NCBI GenBank assembly: GCA_009783065.1
Contig: WRHV01000014.1
Coordinates: forward strand, 1 to 22,332
Direction: 5' to 3'
Length of the DNA: 22,332 nt
DNA from: Betaproteobacteria bacterium
GTDB lineage: Bacteria; Pseudomonadota; Gammaproteobacteria; Burkholderiales; Burkholderiaceae
The notes under the pieces were generated by a model that made no database searches, had not been told where the DNA came from, and was given only the letters and a program-made list of their open reading frames with translations. The position numbers and the translations under genes are program-made. Each line of letters starts with the position of its first letter. Positions within the stretch are counted from its first letter, which is position 1. This document shows positions 8,983 through 15,960 of the stretch, piece by piece.

Positions 8983-9906
8983 TTATACCAGACGCGCGAT
9001 ATGTTCCATGCGGTCGCCTGCCAGCATTAAAACGGGCGGAATATCGATAATGGTATGACAACCAGGCGCCATGCGGGTCGCGGCACGGGCGCAGGAAACC
9101 AGGACTTGCGATGTCAGCGCCGGATTGTCGATCCGCATGTCGAATCTCAGGCGCTGGTTGGAGGTACTGCCGGATGCACCAATTCTTTCCATCAGCACGC
9201 CATGCGAATTATCGGCCAGTGTCGCCATTTCCTCAGGCGTTGCAACCGGACGGATATCAAGCGGATCACGACTAAAATAAGGATCAGCCGCCAGATTGGA
9301 TTTGATTTGTTCAAAAGAGGCTTTCGGTTCCGGCAAAATATAAACGAGCCGGGAGTGGCGTCCGCCCCCGATAGGGATGGTGATCGAGATGGCGTCTGCA
9401 ACACCTTCTATCGAGCGGGCAGCGACAGAGTGCCCCATGGATCGGCCCCGCCCGAAGTTGGTAAACGTAATGCCGATCGGCGCCATCGCTTCAAACAGCG
9501 CACGGAAGACAGAATCAGTGCCGGGGTCCCATCCTGCAGCGGTAATGGCGACGCTGCCATTTTTTTTTGCGACTTCATCCAGTGAGCGTACCAGGTTGGG
9601 AATTTCTTCGTGAATATCAAAGCTGTCAACGGTACAGATGCCCTTGGCAAGGTATTGCTTGGCATCTTCCGGAACGGAGCGTGAAGGACCACAAAGAATG
9701 ATCACATCCGGTTTCCCGCGATGCTGGATCAATTCATCAATGGATGCAAAATCAGGCAGGTTCTGGCGTTCCAATGCCTGTGTTCCCAGTGATTCCGCCC
9801 GGCGGATCACGCCAAGGCACTCAAAGTCAGGTGCGCAAGTCAGGCAGTCAATGACATGTTTGCCGATGTTTCCGAGAGAGTGTACTGCTGCTTTAATGGT
9901 TTTCAT
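8983..9906 (-). CDS. ddh: meso-diaminopimelate D-dehydrogenase
   Basis: This NADPH-dependent enzyme makes meso-2,6-diaminopimelate from tetrahydrodipicolinate and ammonia in one step, feeding lysine and peptidoglycan synthesis; it bypasses the succinylase route. The 307-residue length is typical. An N-terminal Rossmann segment (residues 1-90) leads into family signatures TVDSFDIHEEIPN, AAGWDPGTDSVFRALFEAM, NFGRGRSMGHS and the basic patch GGGRHSRLVY, as in the symerythrin-like/type II group of these enzymes. Oddly, the nucleotide loop reads HSLGNIG where GYGN(L/I)G is usual, so the first Gly of GxGxxG is Ser. AAGGAAG at 9914-9920 supports the start. A promoter at 9965-9994 and a palindrome at 9930-9945 precede it. 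Confidence 0.9.
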   Translation of the reverse strand: MKTIKAAVHSLGNIGKHVIDCLTCAPDFECLGVIRRAESLGTQALERQNLPDFASIDELIQHRGKPDVIILCGPSRSVPEDAKQYLAKGICTVDSFDIHEEIPNLVRSLDEVAKKNGSVAITAAGWDPGTDSVFRALFEAMAPIGITFTNFGRGRSMGHSVAARSIEGVADAISITIPIGGGRHSRLVYILPEPKASFEQIKSNLAADPYFSRDPLDIRPVATPEEMATLADNSHGVLMERIGASGSTSNQRLRFDMRIDNPALTSQVLVSCARAATRMAPGCHTIIDIPPVLMLAGDRMEHIARLV

Positions 9907-9929
9907 GCAAAAACTTCCTTTTTGATTGG

Positions 9930-9945
9930 CGATGCACGTGCATCG
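9930..9945. promoter_or_regulatory. 16-bp perfect palindrome in the ddh 5' region
   Basis: CGATGCACGTGCATCG is fully self-complementary and sits between the predicted ddh promoter and its ribosome-binding site, beginning roughly 13 bases into the expected transcript. As RNA it would leave too small a loop for a good hairpin, so a dimeric repressor operator is the more natural reading. Confidence 0.6.
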
Positions 9946-9964
9946 GAGCGACGATTAATAGATG

Positions 9965-9994
9965 AGTATAGACACAGACTTCATTGAAGATCAA
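9965..9994 (-). promoter_or_regulatory. Sigma-70-type promoter of ddh
   Basis: On the minus strand, TTGATC (9989-9994, four of six to consensus) and TATACT (9965-9970, five of six) are separated by 18 bases. The expected start of transcription is near 9958, leaving a leader of about 50 bases that contains the 16-bp palindrome and the AAGGAAG ribosome-binding site. Confidence 0.55.
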
Positions 9995-10052
9995 GCCTGC
10001 ATTTTTGCTGATTTAAAAGCAAACAGGACTAAGATGTCCCTATCCAAAATAA

Positions 10053-10061
10053 TGTGATAAT
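10053..10061 (+). promoter_or_regulatory. Possible extended -10 of the NSS transporter gene
   Basis: TGTGATAAT combines a TGn extension with GATAAT (five of six to TATAAT). No good -35 is visible at 10033-10038, which is tolerated when the -10 is extended. The ATG lies about 63 bases downstream. Confidence 0.35.
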
Positions 10062-10090
10062 TAATTTTTCCTTTATCATGTCAAATTTTG

Positions 10091-10105
10091 CCGCGCAAGG
10101 CGCGG
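10091..10105 (+). other. GC-rich hairpin just before the NSS ribosome-binding site
   Basis: CCGCGC-AAG-GCGCGG forms a perfect 6-bp all-GC stem with a tiny loop, ending eight bases before the GGGGGA ribosome-binding site. No T-run follows, so it is not a terminator. It could affect translation or mRNA stability. Confidence 0.35.
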
Positions 10106-10123
10106 ATTATTCGGGGGATTTTT

Positions 10124-11449
10124 ATGGCTCGGGCAGTATGGGGCTCACGTCTGGGTTTTATTCTGGCTGCGGCTGGTTCAGCGGTTGGTTTGGGCGCCAT
10201 CTGGAAATTTCCCTATGTTGCGGCACAAAATGGAGGCGGCGCTTTTCTCCTGCTTTTTCTGGTAATGGTTTTTACACTGGGCATTTCCATCATGATTGCG
10301 GAAATGACAGTCGGACAGATTTCCCAGAAAAGTCCGGTGGGGGCTTACCGCTATTTCGGGGGCAAGCCCTGGTCGCTGGTAGGTTATATTGGCGTCGCCT
10401 GCGGTTTTTTGATTCTTTCCTTTTATAGTGTGGTCGGCGGCTGGACTATTTTCTATATGGTTCAGTCAGTTGACGGCAGCATTCTCATACCGGATACCCT
10501 ACTGCTGAAGCAGATTTTCGATGCCTTTATCACGAATCCGGTTGAGCCGCTTGGGTATCATGCTGCATTTATGGCGGTGACAGCCGGCGTGGTTCTGGTT
10601 GGCGTGCAAAAGGGAATCGAGCGGGTCAGCAAATCGCTGATGCTCATGCTGTTTTTGCTTATCCTGGTTCTGATCGTCCGCAGCCTGACTTTGCCTGGGG
10701 CATCGGAAGGCGTCATGTATTTTTTGACGCCGGACTTTAGCAAGGTCAATGCAAAAATGATGCTGGAAGCCATGGGGCTGGCTTTCTTTTCCCTTTCTCT
10801 TGGCATGGGGTGCATGATGACATATGGCTCATATGTATCCAATGAAACCAATATTGCCAATTCAGCAGCCAGTGTTGTCGGGCTGACTACGGCTGTCTGT
10901 GTTTTGGCGGGGCTCATGATTTTGCCGGCCGTGTTTGCTTTCAAACTGAGTCCGGCGGAAGGTCCCGGATTGACATTCATTATCATGCCTGCCGTTTTTT
11001 CCCATCTGGGGGGAGGGCAGTTTTTTGCAATCCTGTTTTTTTTCCTGCTGTTTGTTGCGGCATTGACGTCATCGGTTTCATTGATGGAAGTCGTCACCAG
11101 TTTCTTTATTGATGAATTTAATATGCCACGTATCGGCGTCTCGATTATCATGGCCATTCTGATGTTCGTGGTTGGGATTGCGGCATCTCTTTCACTGGGG
11201 GCCTGGAAGGAATACACCCTATTTGGCAGCAATATCTTCCATCTACTTGATTATGTGACATCGCACCTGATGATGCCCTTTGGCGGCATCATGATTACGG
11301 TATTGGTTGGCTGGAAAGCATCGAGGCCGGTTGCTGCACGGCTGGCATTGGCTGATGGTACAAATCCATGGTGGTGGCCGGCTATGAAACAGTTCTGCCG
11401 TTACATTGCGCCGTTGCTTATCTTGCTGGTTTTATTTCAGAATCTCTGA
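10124..11449 (+). CDS. Sodium-dependent transporter, NSS (SLC6-like) family
   Basis: An inner-membrane sodium symporter of the neurotransmitter:sodium symporter family, most likely for an amino acid; the substrate is not predictable. The 441-residue protein is mostly hydrophobic with 11-12 membrane segments. TM1 carries the hallmark GSAVGLGAIWKFPYVAAQNG (LeuT has GNAVGLGNFLRFP), TM6 has FFSLSLGMGCMMTYGSYV with the unwound LSLG centre, and TM8 has LTSSVSLMEV with the Ser pair of the second sodium site. LeuT Asn27 is Ser here, so the first sodium site may differ. The start at 10124 is preferred over an in-frame codon at 10088 because GGGGGA at 10113-10118 lies five bases before it and the family starts here. 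Confidence 0.93.
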   Translation: MARAVWGSRLGFILAAAGSAVGLGAIWKFPYVAAQNGGGAFLLLFLVMVFTLGISIMIAEMTVGQISQKSPVGAYRYFGGKPWSLVGYIGVACGFLILSFYSVVGGWTIFYMVQSVDGSILIPDTLLLKQIFDAFITNPVEPLGYHAAFMAVTAGVVLVGVQKGIERVSKSLMLMLFLLILVLIVRSLTLPGASEGVMYFLTPDFSKVNAKMMLEAMGLAFFSLSLGMGCMMTYGSYVSNETNIANSAASVVGLTTAVCVLAGLMILPAVFAFKLSPAEGPGLTFIIMPAVFSHLGGGQFFAILFFFLLFVAALTSSVSLMEVVTSFFIDEFNMPRIGVSIIMAILMFVVGIAASLSLGAWKEYTLFGSNIFHLLDYVTSHLMMPFGGIMITVLVGWKASRPVAARLALADGTNPWWWPAMKQFCRYIAPLLILLVLFQNL

Positions 11450-11523
11450 TTTTCAGGCGTGACCTATGGCAATGGGATCGTTTTATGAAAACATAAAAAA
11501 ACCCTTAAATTCAGCCATTCGGT

Positions 11524-12441
11524 TCAGTCGAGAATAGGATCAAAATGAGGCGTGGCAGTGATGGTACTGTCTTGATCCATCATGAATCCGGCTAAATCAT
11601 AGTATCGTGATAACCATTCCATTTTTTCCAGAAAGCCTTTTGGCGTTTCATTGAAAAGGCCGGTGGACACAATATCGCCAATCATGCAATTTTGACTGAC
11701 GATGCCGAGCAGCTTGTTGGTAGAAGGGAAACCGGTTTTTGCATTCAGGATATGGCCATACTGCTTGCCGTCAATATCAACAAAGGCCGTTGTCTGGGAA
11801 GAAGTCGAATAACACCGGTTATCGAGGTTCAAGGTGAACAGATGTTCTTCGTTCTCAGGCCGGACAACATTCACCTGCCAGGGTAAATCGAAATGGCGGT
11901 TAATGGCTCGGATGGTGCTGCCTCCTGCATTGATAATCGCATTATCCATGCCGATTTTCTGCATGGCGTCAACCAGTCTGTCAATCGCATAAGCCTTGAT
12001 AAAGGAACCGGTAATGATTTCCTGTTCCTTGCCAATTCGGATGTGGTTGCCGTCAATCTCGATTTTCCTGTAATCAATCTGGTGGCGAATCGCTTCAATT
12101 TCACGGTGTGCCGGTACATGCCGGAGATCATCCTTGTAAAATCCCCACAGGCGAATGAGGGGCATGATCGTAATATCGTAGGTGCCATCGAAAAAATCGG
12201 AAAGCGCCATAATCTGTTTCAGTATGCTGACGGTTTCATCATCGACTTCCACAAAATTACCGGCATGCCGGTTAATCCGGTCGATATAGGAGCCGGGCTG
12301 GTATGAATTGTATTTCCGGTCAATGTCTTCCAGTAAAGCATACAGATCATCGAAAATCGCATCCGGATAAGCGGCTGGCACCTTGATTTTAATGTGGGAG
12401 TGAAACAAAAAGCGCGTTTGCGTTTTATAAAGCATATCCAT
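11524..12441 (-). CDS. ApbE-type FAD:protein FMN transferase (no secretion signal)
   Basis: ApbE enzymes use Mg2+ and FAD to attach FMN to a Thr/Ser in target flavoproteins such as Nqr/Rnf subunits or fumarate-reductase-like enzymes. The 305-residue product shows family motifs in order: YDITIMPLIRLWGF (about 93-107), GSFIKAYAIDRLVD, INAGGS, CYSTSSQ, HILNAKTGFPS (usually HI(I/L)DPRTG) and GDIVSTGLF, which keeps the D...T pair that holds Mg2+. Unlike most members, it lacks a lipoprotein or Sec signal: the N terminus (MDMLYKTQTRFLFHSHIKIK) is charged. It is therefore probably cytoplasmic, like the ApbE forms that modify cytoplasmic reductases. No flavoprotein target is adjacent. A GGAA lies 9-10 bases before the start. 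Confidence 0.88.
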   Translation of the reverse strand: MDMLYKTQTRFLFHSHIKIKVPAAYPDAIFDDLYALLEDIDRKYNSYQPGSYIDRINRHAGNFVEVDDETVSILKQIMALSDFFDGTYDITIMPLIRLWGFYKDDLRHVPAHREIEAIRHQIDYRKIEIDGNHIRIGKEQEIITGSFIKAYAIDRLVDAMQKIGMDNAIINAGGSTIRAINRHFDLPWQVNVVRPENEEHLFTLNLDNRCYSTSSQTTAFVDIDGKQYGHILNAKTGFPSTNKLLGIVSQNCMIGDIVSTGLFNETPKGFLEKMEWLSRYYDLAGFMMDQDSTITATPHFDPILD

Positions 12442-12547
12442 GACAATTTATTCCGGACAAGATGATTCTTCCGGCGGTTTTTGATCCTTGCGCTTTGTTA
12501 TCTTGTCTTGGGTCATTTCCGCATGGATTTACCAGATGGATATAGTC

Positions 12548-12582
12548 AACAGACCTTCAAATATAAAGAGGCTGTTTTTTTT
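12548..12582 (+). terminator. Terminator-like hairpin without an upstream gene
   Basis: AACAG-A-CCT pairs with AGG-CTGTT around an AT-rich loop and is followed directly by eight T. The stem is modest, with one bulge, but the T-run is strong. The preceding gene (apbE) runs the other way, so this would end an unannotated + strand transcript. Confidence 0.35.
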
Positions 12583-12906
12583 CAGTGATGGCATCACATC
12601 ATTCATGATGGGGACACCTTTATGGCATGACGTTACTGGAAACTGCCATGAATTGTACAGGATGCAAGAAGTCGCCTTGAATCATTTTCGCTTTTTTTGC
12701 TGCATTGAAGCGCTTTTTTCCGCTCTCACGTCTGTTATTGACCAACAAGAAACAACGTCGATTTACAATTGCCTGCAAGCAGCCGGTTGTACGGGCATGT
12801 TCAGGCAGAGTGGCGGAACGGAAAAGAGATAGGGCAACAAAAGGACGGCTGATATTTTTGCCTGAGAATAAACCGATCCGTGATGTGATAGGATGCCTTA
12901 ATGTGC

Positions 12907-12926
12907 GGCAGATGTACTGCCTTTTT
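12907..12926 (+). terminator. Short terminator-like hairpin just before the arsD-like gene
   Basis: GGCAG-ATGTA-CTGCC is followed by TTTTTG. It ends 17 bases before the ATG at 12944. It could terminate an upstream small transcript, or attenuate transcription into the arsD-like gene. The stem is only 5 bp. Confidence 0.4.
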
Positions 12927-12943
12927 GCTTTTACAATAAAACC

Positions 12944-13276
12944 ATGCCTAAGATCAGCTCTATCCGAATCATCGAACTGTCAGCTGCCAAAGGTTTGACG
13001 CCTGACACGCTTGATGCGGACCTGGAATGGGTAAAAAAGCGTGGGGTAACTGTAGAACGGCTATATCAAGATTCATCATCGCCGGAGCCTGATTCTGGTG
13101 ATTTTGCCGGAAATGCCATTGCAGCACTTCATTCATTGCCGCTCGTTTTAATCGATGGAAATATCGCACTATCCGGTCGTTATCCTACTCGCGAGGAAAT
13201 GGGGATATGGATGTTATTCGGTCTGGTTCGTGCTGATGACAGAAATAGGGGAAGCGTTCGCTGCTGTACGTTGTAG
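12944..13276 (+). CDS. ArsD-like protein lacking the N-terminal cysteine triad
   Basis: ArsD is a small thioredoxin-fold metallochaperone that hands As(III)/Sb(III) to the ArsA pump ATPase. This 110-residue protein shares the core: DADLEWVKKRGVTVERL, then NAIAALHSLPLVLIDGNIAL and SGRYPTREEM, closely like the ArsD pattern (L-P-L-x-L-V-D-G...GRYPSREEL). The essential Cys12, Cys13 and Cys18 of ArsD are absent; the matching stretch is IIELSAAKGLTPDTLD. A vicinal pair C107-C108 near the C terminus recalls Cys112-Cys113 of plasmid R773 ArsD. No arsA, arsB, arsC or arsR is nearby. The ATG has no ribosome-binding site, and a TACAAT -10-like box sits seven bases before it, so a leaderless mRNA is possible. 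Fold similarity is good; the function is uncertain. Confidence 0.7.
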   Translation: MPKISSIRIIELSAAKGLTPDTLDADLEWVKKRGVTVERLYQDSSSPEPDSGDFAGNAIAALHSLPLVLIDGNIALSGRYPTREEMGIWMLFGLVRADDRNRGSVRCCTL

Positions 13277-13283
13277 CTTGTTT

Positions 13284-13311
13284 TTGCCGTAAGTGCGGCA
13301 ATCGCATTTTT
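13284..13311 (+). terminator. Terminator of the arsD-like gene
   Basis: TTGCCG-TAAGTG-CGGCAA (13284-13301) is followed, after five bases, by a run of five T. It begins eight bases after the stop codon of the arsD-like gene. Confidence 0.55.
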
Positions 13312-13343
13312 CTCAAAGAATATGAACTCATTTTTAAGATGGA

Positions 13344-13372
13344 ATCCTCGCTTCAAATTTTAAAGCGAGGAT
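13344..13372. other. Stable hairpin of unknown role
   Basis: ATCCTCGCTT pairs perfectly with AAGCGAGGAT over a nine-base AT-rich loop. No T-run follows on either strand, so it is not a standard terminator. Confidence 0.4.
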
Positions 13373-13449
13373 GATGGCGCAAAAATAAGCGGTTCATTTT
13401 TCCCGCATGACATGCGGCTTCATCAAATGCAGATAAGTTTTGTTGCTTG

Positions 13450-13479
13450 TTGGAAATAAATGGCGGAGTTTGCTAAAAT
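13450..13479 (+). promoter_or_regulatory. Candidate promoter of the EIIC-EAL/porin operon
   Basis: TTGGAA (13450-13455) and an extended -10 TGC-TAAAAT (13471-13479, hexamer five of six) are 18 bases apart. Transcription would begin near 13486 and give a leader of about 230 bases before the EIIC-EAL start. An interrupted palindrome at 13403-13417 lies just upstream. Confidence 0.45.
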
Positions 13480-13714
13480 GTATAAAAATGTTGCCGTAGA
13501 GTATAAAAAACATATGTTTACATGTGGTTTTTTTCCAGAGTTTAATTGGGATTAAAGCAGATCGGCACATTCGAGGTTTGGCAGCGAAATGGCGCTGCAA
13601 GGGATATCGTAAAAAAATGCGTAGCAGAGTTTATATTAAGAGGACAAACAGTTACCCTCTGTTTGAGCGCTTTAAAAATACAGGGTTAGAAAGAATATTT
13701 GCCACGGTTGTTGA

Positions 13715-15946
13715 ATGAAGGGGCATGTGGAAACAATGAAGCTTTCCCATAGAAATTTATTTGTCCGGTGGCTGACAGCTTGGATGGAAGCGCCTTGTCT
13801 CATTGCCGTGAGAGACGGGCTTGCGCTGACTATGCCGATCATGCTGGCGGGGACGGTTGCTATCCTGATCAACTCCTTTCCATTGGCGGCTTACCAGAAT
13901 TTCATGTTATCCACTTTTGGTGAACAGTGGAAATTATTCGGGCAATACATTTATATCGGGACATTTGGGATCATGTCGGTTTTCATGGTTCCGACAATCG
14001 CATGTAGCCTGGCTGAAAATTATAATGAACGTTATCCGTTTGACCGGATTTCTCCGGTTATCGCAGCCGTTGTTGTTTTCAGCAGCGTTTTTTGTATATT
14101 GGAACCTGTCAATAACAACACGGCCCTGCCGTTGCAATGGATGGGCGTGTATGGCCTTTTACTATCCATCGTAACAGCGGTTTTATCCTGGACGTTTTTC
14201 CGGTTTTTGTTGCGGTTTCCTCAGCTTCGGGTGAATTTTTATACGGGCAGTTCGGCCGTATCAATGACCCAGGTTATGAATACGCTGTTTCCGGCAGTGC
14301 TCACCATCTTCTTTTTTGCCGGTATCAAAGCGCTGACAAAGGCTTACGGTATTACCGACCTGCATGAAACCGTTTACCGGCTGCTTTCGACACCGTTCCA
14401 TACGTTGGGCGGCCACCATCTGGGAACCGCAATTTTATATGGTTTTGCCCGCCATTTCCTATGGTTTTTCGGTATTCATGGTTCCAATGTGCTGGAGCCT
14501 GTTATGCGGGAATTGTATATTCCGGCCAGCCTCGTCAATATCGAAAATGTTCGGGCTGGCCTTGAACCGCTTTACATTCTGACGAAACCATTTTTTGACT
14601 GTTATACATCCGTTGGCGGCGCCGGATCGACCGGTGCTCTGTTGATTGCCCTGCTACTGAGGCATCGGGATAATGGCGTCCGGAAAATCGCTAAGATTTC
14701 GATTGTTCCTTCGATTTTTAATGTCAATGAAATTTTGATGTTCGGTTTGCCGATCGTGTTAAATCCAGTTTTTATTGTGCCGTTCATTTTGGTTCCGATC
14801 GTTAGCACCATCATCTCATATTACGCATGCCAGTTCGGTATTGTTCCTATGACCGCGCATGATGTCGCCTGGAATATTCCGGTGATTATCAATGCCTATT
14901 TATCGACAGGATCGGTTAATGCGATTGTTCTCCAACTGATCAACGTGTTGATTGGCGTTATGATCTATCTGCCTTTTGTGATACTGGATGACCGTATCAA
15001 GACCAACCGGTTTCGTGAAAATTTCAGGAGACTGCTTAACATGGCACTGGATTATAATTCTGCCGCTATATCAGGCCAGCGGCTTTTAAACCAGCCGGGA
15101 GAGGTCGGCCTGATGGCTTACAATCTGGCCAATGATTTCAGACAGGCAATCAACAGAAACGAACTTTATCTGGAATACCAGCCTCAGATCGACAGCAACA
15201 CCGGCAAAGTTTACGGTGTTGAAAGCTTGGCACGCTGGCATCACCCGACTATTGGCAGAATACCGCCTCCCCTCTTTATTACCCTATCCGAAGATACCGG
15301 TTTCATTCTTCCACTTGGTTTGTGGGTGCTGGAAGAATCCGTTCGTCAGGCTGCTGAATGGCGAAAGGCCGGGTTGACGGATTTGGTTATGTCAGTGAAT
15401 ATTTCTGCCAGGCAATTGGAAGACCCTGAGTTGCCGGAAAAGATACTCGAAATTATCCAGCGGCACGCGCTGCCGGTTGAAAATCTCAAACTGGAAGTAA
15501 CCGAGTCCATTGCCCTGACAACCCATATGGCTCAAAGTGGCGTGCTGGCTCGCTTAAACGAATCCAACATTCGTTTGGCAATTGACGATTTTGGCATGGG
15601 GCATAGTTCATTGACGTATCTGAAGCGTTTTTCTGTTGCCAGCCTGAAAGTAGATAGTGTATTAAGCCGTGATGTGCTAACGAGTCGCAGCAGTTGCGAG
15701 ATTGTTGCCACTATTGCCGAATTGTGCCACTCGTTAAATATCGAATTGATTGCGGAGTTCGTTGATAACGAACCGCAGCTGCTCAAGTTGCGTTCACTTG
15801 GTTGCTACAATATCCAGGGTTATTTTTACAGTCCACCATTGCGGGCAAAAGAAGCCTTTGCCTATATTACACAACACCAGAAAGCCTATGGCAAAGCAGA
15901 GGTGAACTGGAATGTTGTCAGACACGTGCAGGAAGCCGTTATATAA
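13715..15946 (+). CDS. PTS EIIC (chitobiose/cellobiose-type) fused to an EAL phosphodiesterase
   Basis: A 743-residue inner-membrane fusion. Residues about 25-430 are a ten-segment PTS EIIC permease domain of the lactose/cellobiose/diacetylchitobiose class, with FFGIHGSN (H255) and FNVNEILMFGLPIVLNP (E339); a His and a Glu with this 84-residue gap bind the sugar in the known chitobiose EIIC structure. Residues about 470-735 are an EAL domain that would cut cyclic di-GMP to pGpG. All residues that matter in RocR are present at matching spacing: E503 (ESLARW), N562, E594 and E597 (EVTES), D624-D625 (DDFGMGHSS), K645, D647, E681 and Q701. EIIA and EIIB domains are absent, so the EIIC part may sense or facilitate rather than phosphorylate sugar. 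The next gene (a porin) starts 14 bases later. The start is uncertain: the ATG at 13715 has no ribosome-binding site, and 13736 is an alternative. Confidence 0.93.
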   Translation: MKGHVETMKLSHRNLFVRWLTAWMEAPCLIAVRDGLALTMPIMLAGTVAILINSFPLAAYQNFMLSTFGEQWKLFGQYIYIGTFGIMSVFMVPTIACSLAENYNERYPFDRISPVIAAVVVFSSVFCILEPVNNNTALPLQWMGVYGLLLSIVTAVLSWTFFRFLLRFPQLRVNFYTGSSAVSMTQVMNTLFPAVLTIFFFAGIKALTKAYGITDLHETVYRLLSTPFHTLGGHHLGTAILYGFARHFLWFFGIHGSNVLEPVMRELYIPASLVNIENVRAGLEPLYILTKPFFDCYTSVGGAGSTGALLIALLLRHRDNGVRKIAKISIVPSIFNVNEILMFGLPIVLNPVFIVPFILVPIVSTIISYYACQFGIVPMTAHDVAWNIPVIINAYLSTGSVNAIVLQLINVLIGVMIYLPFVILDDRIKTNRFRENFRRLLNMALDYNSAAISGQRLLNQPGEVGLMAYNLANDFRQAINRNELYLEYQPQIDSNTGKVYGVESLARWHHPTIGRIPPPLFITLSEDTGFILPLGLWVLEESVRQAAEWRKAGLTDLVMSVNISARQLEDPELPEKILEIIQRHALPVENLKLEVTESIALTTHMAQSGVLARLNESNIRLAIDDFGMGHSSLTYLKRFSVASLKVDSVLSRDVLTSRSSCEIVATIAELCHSLNIELIAEFVDNEPQLLKLRSLGCYNIQGYFYSPPLRAKEAFAYITQHQKAYGKAEVNWNVVRHVQEAVI

Positions 15947-15960
15947 GGTTGTATGGTTTC

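Larger units (their letters stand above)
12442..12943. other. Intergenic region between apbE and the arsD-like gene
   Basis: Five hundred bases with no convincing gene. A 114-codon TTG-start frame at 12488-12832 lacks a ribosome-binding site and any family likeness. The region contains two + strand terminator-like hairpins (12548-12582 and 12907-12926) that have no recognised gene in front of them, which hints at one or two short untranslated + strand transcripts. Confidence 0.5.
13277..13714. other. Intergenic region and leader upstream of the EIIC-EAL gene
   Basis: About 440 bases with several signals but no certain gene: a terminator for the arsD-like gene (13284-13311), a 10-bp-stem hairpin (13344-13372), an interrupted palindrome CCGCATG-A-CATGCGG (13403-13417), a promoter candidate (13450-13479), and a leader with stems GCAGCG/CGCTGC (13581-13598) and AAACAG/CTGTTT (13646-13664). 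A short basic frame ending at 13718 overlaps the next start. Confidence 0.55.

Noticed and set aside
10180..11230. Long minus-strand frame within the NSS transporter gene
   Set aside because: It is an antisense shadow of a clearly recognised membrane protein.
12488..12832. 114-codon + strand frame in the apbE-arsD gap
   Set aside because: It has a TTG start without a ribosome-binding site, no family likeness, and contains a terminator-like hairpin at 12548-12582.
13560..13610. c-di-GMP (GEMM) riboswitch before the EIIC-EAL gene
   Set aside because: A GAAA-containing stem-loop and the c-di-GMP context were tempting, but the conserved GEMM core sequences are not visible.
15802..15960. Longer N terminus of the porin overlapping the EAL coding sequence
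   Set aside because: The frame is open there, but it is antiphase to conserved EAL sequence and would place the signal peptide over 50 residues inside the protein.
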